In this document: piece by piece, positions 53,370 to 59,775 of the stretch
How positions within the stretch are numbered: position 1 is the stretch's first letter
How the letters are laid out: every line of letters begins with the position of its first letter
Source: Bradyrhizobium erythrophlei
Lineage (GTDB): Bacteria > Pseudomonadota > Alphaproteobacteria > Rhizobiales > Xanthobacteraceae
Assembly: GCF_900129425.1 (NCBI RefSeq)
Contig: NZ_LT670817.1
Span: 5,332,001 to 5,396,000, forward strand
Length of the DNA: 64,000 nt
Direction of reading: 5' to 3'
The notes under the pieces: model-generated
Told to the model about the DNA's origin: nothing
The model's input: the letters and a program-made list of their open reading frames with translations, nothing else
Databases searched by the model: none
Made by a program: the position numbers and the translations under genes

Positions 53370-54383
53370 TTATTTTACCTTTACGGAATCGTCGACCACC
53401 CGCAATAGTACGTCGATAAAGCCAACAATGCGCATTGCTTCTTCTTGGGAGATACCGTCTGTGATGTGGTGATGCGTCTTGTTACGAAACGCCGGGACGA
53501 AACCTCTCAAGATTTGAGTGAAGCCACGCTGATCGCCTGGGTCGTCGCTAGCTACTCGAAGTTTGGTCTTTGATAATTCCTCATTGAATGCGAAGCAAAC
53601 CAAATTTTCGCCAACGAGTTCTTTTGGCGCTCCCACCTTATTTCTTATCCGAACCTCCAAAATCTGCGTGGCAACGGTAATCGGCCGGTCAAAGCTAGAC
53701 GACGCGTGTAAAATGTCCTCGCATCTTTTTAACAACACCGTGTCCCGAATAAGATAGTCGGCGGGTACCCTACTGCCGCCTGTCTGTAATTTGCCAATGA
53801 CGTCTATGATCGGTTGTAGTTCCCGCACGCTGAAATATTCGAGACGATTTCCGGCCATCAAGATGCGCATGTTGCAATGACCTAGGAACTCAATGTCCTG
53901 TTCGGTGTCCCCGACGCCAATCGAAACTTCGAACCTCTTCGCGTGCTCTTTCACAAAATTAGCCTTCATCGCACTGTTCACTGGCTTGATGCACTCCTTG
54001 AGCGATCCCTCGCGATCGAATACGTATTGCGAGCACAGAACACGGTCTTTCGGCAGCTTGTGGCGCTCCGCGAGCGTATCAATAAAAAAACTTGGCCCAC
54101 TAGAGACCAGAAACGTATTTGGGGTCGCAGAAATGAGATCGCTCGCGTTGGTTCGCATTTGTATTTTGCCAAAATGTTTGCGAGCGAAGTTGCGAGTAAA
54201 TCCAGCCCCACGGAAAAGAGGAACAAAGCCAGCATTAAACTGCTGGTTAGTAATCTTCCTATTCGCGTAGAGCTTCTCAAGTTTAACGAGCTTGTCCTCG
54301 ACCTTGAGGAACTGAGCGTACTGCAAGTTGATTGCCTTGTCGGTCAGGACTCCGTCTACGTCCAAGAATAATCCTACATTCAT
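53370..54383 (-). CDS. HAD phosphatase fused to a HEPN (Ymh-like) domain
   Basis: A 337-residue two-domain protein. Residues 1-190 are a HAD phosphatase with all motifs: Asp8/Asp10 in LFLDVDGVLTD, Ser94 in FLVSSGPS, Lys140 in SAMKANFVK, Asp159/Asp163 in GVGDTEQD. Residues 210-337 resemble the HEPN-fold Ymh/TIGR02391 domain: paired helices (ITVATQILEVRIRNKVG; LVCFAFNEELS), then FVPAFRNKTHHH, giving R300-N-x3-H305, the Rx4-6H signature of HEPN ribonucleases. The HEPN call is mine from the motif and helix pattern. The ATG at 54383 starts exactly at the HAD strand. It is the first cargo gene beside the tail region. A toxin or abortive-infection role is inferred. Confidence 0.75.
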   Translation of the reverse strand: MNVGLFLDVDGVLTDKAINLQYAQFLKVEDKLVKLEKLYANRKITNQQFNAGFVPLFRGAGFTRNFARKHFGKIQMRTNASDLISATPNTFLVSSGPSFFIDTLAERHKLPKDRVLCSQYVFDREGSLKECIKPVNSAMKANFVKEHAKRFEVSIGVGDTEQDIEFLGHCNMRILMAGNRLEYFSVRELQPIIDVIGKLQTGGSRVPADYLIRDTVLLKRCEDILHASSSFDRPITVATQILEVRIRNKVGAPKELVGENLVCFAFNEELSKTKLRVASDDPGDQRGFTQILRGFVPAFRNKTHHHITDGISQEEAMRIVGFIDVLLRVVDDSVKVK

Positions 54384-54689
54384 GCTCAGAACTCCCATTC
54401 CGTTCGGGGGACACAGTACGTGACCGCCACTCCGCCATGGAGGGAATTGAAAACTCGACGCCACCCATCCAACCGCAACCGGAGGTCGAAGGCAATAGCG
54501 GACGCACGAAACCGCCATGAACTGCTACGGCAACTGACTCGTCCGCCAAACATAAAGGATTGGATCGCAAAAAATATCGCGCGGCTTTTTGCTCATGCAC
54601 TGGTGGGTGTGGACGGAAATCACTTGACAAAATTTGCCTGTCAGGAGAGCCTTGCGGTATGATTTACTTATTAATTAAGTGAGGCCGCA
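54384..54689. promoter_or_regulatory. Divergent spacer between HAD-HEPN and PEP-CTERM genes
   Basis: About 300 bases with no credible gene. An A+T-rich patch (TTTACTTATTAATTAAGTGA near 54663-54682) immediately precedes the PEP-CTERM start and contains its ribosome-binding site. Promoters for both flanking genes presumably lie here. Confidence 0.4.
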
Positions 54690-55415
54690 GTGAATATTAA
54701 ATCCCTTCTGCTCGCAACCGTTTGGGTACTGACTTGGGACTGCTCCGCGCGGTCTGCTACTTTGCTAACCGCACCGGATGGGAGTGAGATCCAGACGTGG
54801 TTGGATGCAACCGGCCTTTACTCAGGCTCTCTGCAGTTCACAAACATCTATGAAGAATCTGCAGGAGACACCCCGACGACGTTTCACAGCGCGGTCGATG
54901 GAAAAGGGCCAACAATCACGCTCATGTCGGTAACCTTTGGGAACCAAACCGCGGTCATTGGCGGCTTCGATCCGCAAAGCTGGAGTTCTTCCACAGGTTA
55001 CAACATGGTTTCCGATCCAGCGCAAAGAACAGCTTTTATCTACAACTTAACAACCGGCCTGTTGCAACCCGAAACAAGCGCTGCTTCTGGCGCCTATCAA
55101 ACCTCGAATTATAGTGGCTATGGCCCGGCGTTTGGTGGGGGATACGATATTGGTCTTTATAATGGCAGTCTGAACAATGGATATGCCTTTGCATATTCTT
55201 ACGGGTCGGGATGCGTTAACGATTGTGAGGCCAATGGGAATATCTTAGGGCTGTCCGGCCAAACTTTCTTCAGCGTAGGTCAACTTGAGGTTTTTACAAT
55301 TTCGGAGGCCGTCCCCGAACCCTCGACCTGGGCCATGATGATCCTGGGCTTTGCTGGCATCGGCTTCATGGCGTATCGGCGGAAGCAGAACGGACCGGCG
55401 TTTAGCGTAGCCTGA
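54690..55415 (+). CDS. PEP-CTERM protein with TLDc-like domain
   Basis: A 241-residue exported protein. An N-terminal signal (SLLLATVWVLTWDCSARSA) is followed by a TLDc-like domain: TTFHSAVDGKGPTITLMSVT, then VIGGFDPQSWSSS and RTAFIYNL. The C-terminus is a PEP-CTERM sorting signal: VPEPSTWAMMILGFAGIGFM followed by YRRK. Exosortase cuts such signals and the protein goes to the surface or matrix. The GTG at 54690 is supported by AGTGAGG. It is followed by a perfect terminator, so it is a single-gene unit. Confidence 0.88.
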   Translation: MNIKSLLLATVWVLTWDCSARSATLLTAPDGSEIQTWLDATGLYSGSLQFTNIYEESAGDTPTTFHSAVDGKGPTITLMSVTFGNQTAVIGGFDPQSWSSSTGYNMVSDPAQRTAFIYNLTTGLLQPETSAASGAYQTSNYSGYGPAFGGGYDIGLYNGSLNNGYAFAYSYGSGCVNDCEANGNILGLSGQTFFSVGQLEVFTISEAVPEPSTWAMMILGFAGIGFMAYRRKQNGPAFSVA

Positions 55416-55443
55416 TCACCAGCCCCGATCAGAGCTGCAGAGA

Positions 55444-55466
55444 GACCGCCTTCGGGCGGTCTTTTT
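55444..55466 (+). terminator. Intrinsic terminator after the TLDc PEP-CTERM gene
   Basis: GACCGCC (55444-55450), TTCG loop, GGCGGTC (55455-55461), then five T. A textbook UUCG-capped terminator, 29 bases past the stop. Confidence 0.93.
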
Positions 55467-55599
55467 GTTTGGCCGACTATTTGTCGACCCGTACACGGGC
55501 GAGCTTGCGGGTCTCGGGCTGCCCCAAATGCCCGGCCGACTGCAGAATGCATCCACAGCGCCGCCCGGGGCATCGGCCGCCTAATAACCTTAAAATGCG

Positions 55600-56091
55600 A
55601 TGGTGAGTGCTAACGGCGCCAGCGGGCGGTACGACACTGCAATGCACCAGCGCGTTCAGAAATTCCTTTGGCGAGTCGCGGACTTCAAATTCATCGCTAT
55701 CGCCGCTTGGGCGTCTGTTGCAGTTCTCGCCTATGCCACCCTGGCGCACGTCGGATTTGTGTACTCCATATATTTTAAGCTCGCACCATTCTTGCTGCAG
55801 GCAGACATGAGAACCTACGCGCATTTCGAACACGTCATTGCATTTATGATTTTCGGAGGAATTTTCGCTTTCGCGTACCCCAAGCGCATCATTTTCGTTT
55901 GCTGCGTCGTCTTTTTGAGCGCCGTCATTCTAGAATACTTACAGACCTTTACGCCCGATCGCCATGGCACACTGATTGATGCATTCGAAAAGATAGTCGG
56001 GGGCGCGCTCGGAATCTTTGCCGCTCGCGCAATCCGCACGCGTACCAGCGGTAGGTTCAGAATTAACCCGTGGCGTCGATATTCAGCTTAA
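55600..56091 (+). CDS. VanZ-like membrane protein
   Basis: A 163-residue (or 149 from the ATG at 55642) membrane protein with four hydrophobic segments. FEHVIAFMIFGGIFAFAYPK and LEYLQTFTPDRHGTLIDAFE match the VanZ family, whose polar residues lie in these loops. VanZ-like proteins are found in surface-glycan and exosortase-related contexts, but the biochemical function is unknown. The tail is Arg-rich. It lies between two PEP-CTERM genes. Confidence 0.8.
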   Translation: MVSANGASGRYDTAMHQRVQKFLWRVADFKFIAIAAWASVAVLAYATLAHVGFVYSIYFKLAPFLLQADMRTYAHFEHVIAFMIFGGIFAFAYPKRIIFVCCVVFLSAVILEYLQTFTPDRHGTLIDAFEKIVGGALGIFAARAIRTRTSGRFRINPWRRYSA

Positions 56092-56267
56092 CAAGCGACT
56101 CTGGTTGCGGCGTCATCCCGACACGCTATCACTCCCGCACCGGACAATTTCCCCAAACAGTCCGGACCCACGGGCAAAGCCGCCGGCGATCATACTCCGC
56201 TTGGCGGCTTTGTTCGTCTTTGCGCCACCTCCCCCAAAGTCAATCCTCTATCTTTGGTGCGGGAGTG

Positions 56268-56324
56268 ATTGACTCAACCGTGGCGGGAGAGTGGGATAAG
56301 CCTTCATTTCGGTGGGGGCTGAAG
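56268..56324 (+). promoter_or_regulatory. Duplicated leader, copy 1
   Basis: 57 bases ending at the ATG of the second PEP-CTERM gene. Counting the start codon, 51 of 61 aligned positions match copy 2 (57043-57103). It begins ATTGACTCAAC; TTGACT with GGATAA 19 bases on could be a promoter, and GTGGGGG is the ribosome-binding site. Confidence 0.5.
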
Positions 56325-57047
56325 ATGCGAGCGAAAACCGTCGCGCTGGTCATCGCGACAATCAGCAACGTGTTTGCGGCGGGGACAGCCAACGCCGACG
56401 TCCTCACAATCTCGTATTTTGGTGAGACTTTCAGCGGACAAGATCCCTCTGGGGTCTTTGGCGTACCAGGTAGAGATTTCGCAATCCAACCAGACTCCAT
56501 CATTCCGGTCAGCCTGGTCTACACTGTGGACACCTCGCAAGGCGTCCTAACCCCGGCGAACATCCCAACGAATATTCCGCCCGGACCCGGCATAGCTTAC
56601 TACCCGGGGCCCGGACCATCCTTTATAGGACCGGGAACGGCGGTGCTGACGATTGACTCAAACAGTGTTGTCGTGGCCGGGACTGTTGGCCTGTCGATAA
56701 ATCCGGGAGGCGGCGTTGGAGATTTTAATGGGATTCCAGCGCCAGACGCGCGATTTGCTCAATTCATTTCCGACCCTCAAGGCAGCATTTCTTCGGGCGT
56801 AGAAGAACCTGGGCCCGCAATATTTGGTGATTTGTTCGGAACTGGCGATTGGCGGACCGGCACCGCGTTCGACACTTTTTCCTTCGGCGACGCTCAGGGA
56901 CAATTTTTGACATTGTCATTCAGTGAAAGTTTCGCGCCCACCGTCCCCGAACCCTCAACATGGGCGATGATGATCCTCGGCTTCGCGGGCCTCGGCTTCA
57001 TGGCTTATCGTCGGAGGGAGCAAGTGGTCGAGACAGTACTCCATTGA
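56325..57047 (+). CDS. PEP-CTERM surface protein 2
   Basis: A 240-residue protein: signal peptide (TVALVIATISNVFAAGTANA), a Gly/Pro-rich beta-type ectodomain with no recognised fold (VLTISYFGETFSGQDPSGVF), and a PEP-CTERM tail (VPEPSTWAMMILGFAGLGFM, then YRRRE). The ATG at 56325 is set by the signal and by GGGGGCTGAAG. Its leader is duplicated before the next gene, whose copy starts at this gene's stop codon. Confidence 0.83.
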   Translation: MRAKTVALVIATISNVFAAGTANADVLTISYFGETFSGQDPSGVFGVPGRDFAIQPDSIIPVSLVYTVDTSQGVLTPANIPTNIPPGPGIAYYPGPGPSFIGPGTAVLTIDSNSVVVAGTVGLSINPGGGVGDFNGIPAPDARFAQFISDPQGSISSGVEEPGPAIFGDLFGTGDWRTGTAFDTFSFGDAQGQFLTLSFSESFAPTVPEPSTWAMMILGFAGLGFMAYRRREQVVETVLH

Positions 57048-57100
57048 CTCAACTGCGGCGTGAGCGTCGGATAGGCCGTCATTTCAGTGGGGAGCTGAAC
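57043..57100 (+). promoter_or_regulatory. Duplicated leader, copy 2
   Basis: Begins ATTGACTCAACTGCGGCG at the stop codon of PEP-CTERM gene 2 and ends at the ATG of gene 3. It carries TTGACT with GGATAG 19 bases on and GTGGGGAGCTGA as ribosome-binding site. Related to copy 1 at about 84 percent. Confidence 0.5.
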
Positions 57101-57760
57101 ATGCGCAGGGTCATCTTTTGTTTGGTGTTGACGTTCAGTGGTGCCCTTCAAGCTGAGGCGACCACGTATGACTACGTCGGACAACCATTCACGAGCTTTA
57201 CAGGTGGTTGCACTACCGTTCCTTCGCCCTGCTCAAACATCATAGGCTCCGTCACGTTCAATTTCGACACTTCCCATTTTACTGGAAATCTAATCCTATC
57301 TTCTGGCGACACCGCGTTCCTTACGGAGGGCATAAACCCAACGTCTCCTCTTGGGCCTCTTGTTCCTGTTTTTCCTTCTTCGACGATTTTGTTTAATCCC
57401 CAACAAATAAGCTTTGTTTCGGAACTTTCTGGAAATTTCACTCTGGTAAATGGCTCAATTACGTCGTGGGCTTTAGGTGGCGATACCCACCTTGTAGGAT
57501 GCGGTGGCGGTCCGGGCTGCGAAAGTGGGAGTTCAAGCGTAGGCACGACACCGACTAGCGATCAGAGTTCGGCGTTTCAACAAGCATCAAATGCTTTCGG
57601 CGGGAGTTGGGGTGCGAGTAACGACGGCGGCGGCGTTTGGACGGAAGAAGGACTAGCGGCCGTTCCCGAACCCTCGACATGGGCGATGCTGCTGATCGGG
57701 TTCGCTGGGATTGGCTTTCTGTCGTTGCAAAACCGAAAGCGGCTGAGCTTTTCGGGCTAG
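57101..57760 (+). CDS. PEP-CTERM surface protein 3
   Basis: A 219-residue exported protein. Signal peptide (VIFCLVLTFSGALQAEA), then a Ser/Gly-rich ectodomain that begins TTYDYVGQPFTSFTGGCTTV and includes GSVTFNFDTSHFTGNL, as seen in many PEP-CTERM proteins. Four cysteines lie in two close pairs. The tail is VPEPSTWAMLLIGFAGIGFL followed by a basic end (QNRKR) rather than YRRR. It follows gene 2 after 53 bases and shares its leader. Confidence 0.83.
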   Translation: MRRVIFCLVLTFSGALQAEATTYDYVGQPFTSFTGGCTTVPSPCSNIIGSVTFNFDTSHFTGNLILSSGDTAFLTEGINPTSPLGPLVPVFPSSTILFNPQQISFVSELSGNFTLVNGSITSWALGGDTHLVGCGGGPGCESGSSSVGTTPTSDQSSAFQQASNAFGGSWGASNDGGGVWTEEGLAAVPEPSTWAMLLIGFAGIGFLSLQNRKRLSFSG

Positions 57761-57769
57761 GCGGGGGTA

Positions 57770-57783
57770 GCAACGTGGGGTAG
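57770..57783 (+). repeat. 14-bp direct repeat, left copy
   Basis: GCAACGTGGGGTAG lies 9 bases before the acyltransferase ATG. The identical sequence occurs at 58921-58934. Confidence 0.7.
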
Positions 57784-57792
57784 TTTTGGCTA

Positions 57793-58878
57793 ATGCAGCA
57801 CGTCAAATCTCTAGATGGCATCCGCGGCTTGGCCGTCTCGCTCGTTGTTCTCTTCCACTTCGGCATTTTGCCATCTGGCTGGATCGGGGTGCAGATTTTC
57901 TTCGTACTATCCGGCTATCTGATCACCAGCATTTTGTTGCGCGCAAAAGAAAGGCCGCTGGGCGAATATCTGGGTCGCTTTTACTGGCGCCGATCACTCC
58001 GCATCTTCCCGTTATATTTCGTGTTTCTGGCGGTCGCTGCCATCGTCTATTCGGAGGCCGGTAAACCTAGATCTTTCGACGTCGATTGGCCATATCTGCT
58101 AACCTACACCACGAATTTTGGGCGGCTTCGATCAACGGATGTTGGCCCGACTTTCGTCCATCTGTGGTCACTGGCGATAGAAGAACAGTTTTATCTGCTC
58201 TGGCCGCTGCTCGTTTATTTGCTGCCCTTGGTGACGTTCAAGCGCATCGTCGTTGCTCTATTGTTTCTGTCGCCACTCGCTAGACTTGGCCTCTACTTCG
58301 CTTTCCGGGGCCAAGACGCCGACTGGATCGGGCGCAACATCTATTGCCTGCCGATCTCGCAATTCGATGCCTTCGCTGCGGGTGCAGCAATCGTCCTGTG
58401 GCGGCTACAAGAATTGAAGTGCGCGCCCCGTTTACTCGCCTTTGCGCTACTTGTGACCGCGATATGCGGAGCCGCGGTGCTGGTTCACGAACATTTAGTC
58501 TACAGGGCGGCGATGAAATGGACGTTCGGCTATTCGATGTTCTTAATGCCGGCCAGCGGTTTCGTGTGGGGCTATTCGTTGCTCAATTTATTATCAGTCG
58601 CTCTCATCATCTGTGCTTTGCAGCGATTGCTGGCGCTGCGGCTTTTGGAATCCCCGCCGCTCGTTCGCGTCGGCACTATCTCCTACGGAATCTATGTTTA
58701 TCATCTGCCGATTCTGTTGGTGGCAAACTCATTGCTAATTTCGAGAGCGGCGATCTTTTTTCTCTACTGTTCTGCTGTTCTGATTATATCCGAGATCAGC
58801 TTTCGCTTCCTGGAAGCGCCGTTCCTGCGCTTAAAGGAGAAGAAAATCCCGCTGCGGATACTTCAAAACGAGTATTAA
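57793..58878 (+). CDS. Acyltransferase-3 (OafA/YrhL-type) membrane protein
   Basis: A 361-residue integral membrane acyltransferase. It begins HVKSLDGIRGLAVSLVVLFH, with the conserved Arg and His of the family, followed by FFVLSGYLITSILL and RFYWRRSLRIFPLYFV. About ten membrane segments follow. Family members O-acetylate surface glycans such as O-antigen. The acceptor here is unknown. Exact 14-base direct repeats flank the gene, and it lies between PEP-CTERM gene 3 and a dioxygenase gene. Confidence 0.9.
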   Translation: MQHVKSLDGIRGLAVSLVVLFHFGILPSGWIGVQIFFVLSGYLITSILLRAKERPLGEYLGRFYWRRSLRIFPLYFVFLAVAAIVYSEAGKPRSFDVDWPYLLTYTTNFGRLRSTDVGPTFVHLWSLAIEEQFYLLWPLLVYLLPLVTFKRIVVALLFLSPLARLGLYFAFRGQDADWIGRNIYCLPISQFDAFAAGAAIVLWRLQELKCAPRLLAFALLVTAICGAAVLVHEHLVYRAAMKWTFGYSMFLMPASGFVWGYSLLNLLSVALIICALQRLLALRLLESPPLVRVGTISYGIYVYHLPILLVANSLLISRAAIFFLYCSAVLIISEISFRFLEAPFLRLKEKKIPLRILQNEY

Positions 58879-58920
58879 ATCTTTCGCCAAGCCCCAAAAA
58901 ACGTCGTCTAGACGCCAGTC

Positions 58921-58934
58921 GCAACGTGGGGTAG
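58921..58934 (+). repeat. 14-bp direct repeat, right copy
   Basis: GCAACGTGGGGTAG, identical to 57770-57783, 42 bases past the acyltransferase stop and 33 bases before the dioxygenase ATG. Confidence 0.7.
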
Positions 58935-58967
58935 CGTGGGGGGATAAATGAACCGAGGGTATTTTAA

Positions 58968-59768
58968 ATGTTGCAGTCATGGGATCGCGACGCCCTGAAG
59001 ACGGCGTTCGCAACCGCCAAGCCGATTCCTTTCGTCAAGATTGACAACTTTCTAGTTCCTGAAGCTGCCGCAGAGATTGCAGCGTCCTACCCCCCATTCG
59101 AGAGGGCGCTGGAGCAGGGAAGAACATTTTCCAGCGTCAACGAACGTCGCAAGGTTCAGGTCACGAATGCCAAATTGTTTTCAGCGCCCGTGTCTCGCTT
59201 GAACAAGCTGCTGGCATCACCCGAGTTCTTATCGGACCTCTCTTACATCACGGGAATGCCCAACGTCCTCGCCGATGAACTGCTGCTTGGCGGCGGGATT
59301 CATATGACGGGGCCGGGCGGTCGCCTGGATGTGCATGTTGATTTCAACTACATCGAAGACCGCCAACTTCATCGCCGTCTAAACCTTCTTCTCTATTTGA
59401 ACTCGCCGTGGGACCCTCGCTGGGGTGGTCAATTCCAACTTTGGGACAAAGAGGTCAAACATTGCATCGAAACATTCGATCCGATCTTCAATCGGTGCGT
59501 CATATTCGAGACTAACGAAACAAGTTTTCACGGCGTCGTGCCGGTCTCGCCGGAAGCACCATTGCCAAGAAAATCATTTGCGACCTACTACTATACGAAG
59601 GAAGCCCCCACTCACTGGAATGGCGTCAGTCACAGCACTGTTTTCAAAGCTCGGCCCGACGAAAAGGCGAAGGCGCTTTTGCTGATGCCTGCGGAGGCCA
59701 CAAGAGACAGAATTGATGTGGGTATTCGCAAATTAAAGGACGGCATCAAGAAGGTTATCGGGCGCTGA
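58968..59768 (+). CDS. 2-oxoglutarate/Fe(II)-dependent dioxygenase
   Basis: A 266-residue non-heme iron oxygenase. The His-x-Asp iron ligands are in DVHVDFNY, the distal His in ETSFHGV and the 2-oxoglutarate Arg in LPRKSFATYYY. These place it in the prolyl-4-hydroxylase-like (PF13640-type) group. Such enzymes are common in phage and glycan or protein modification clusters; the substrate is unknown. The ATG at 58968 has GAGGG nine bases upstream. It converges with the large tail gene, 7 bases between stops. Confidence 0.87.
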   Translation: MLQSWDRDALKTAFATAKPIPFVKIDNFLVPEAAAEIAASYPPFERALEQGRTFSSVNERRKVQVTNAKLFSAPVSRLNKLLASPEFLSDLSYITGMPNVLADELLLGGGIHMTGPGGRLDVHVDFNYIEDRQLHRRLNLLLYLNSPWDPRWGGQFQLWDKEVKHCIETFDPIFNRCVIFETNETSFHGVVPVSPEAPLPRKSFATYYYTKEAPTHWNGVSHSTVFKARPDEKAKALLLMPAEATRDRIDVGIRKLKDGIKKVIGR

Positions 59769-59775
59769 TTTTAGC

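Noticed and set aside
53198..53419. 73-codon plus-strand frame as a confident gene
   Set aside because: The second half is Arg-rich, overlaps the end of the HAD-HEPN gene and lacks a ribosome-binding site; kept only as part of a low-interest observation.
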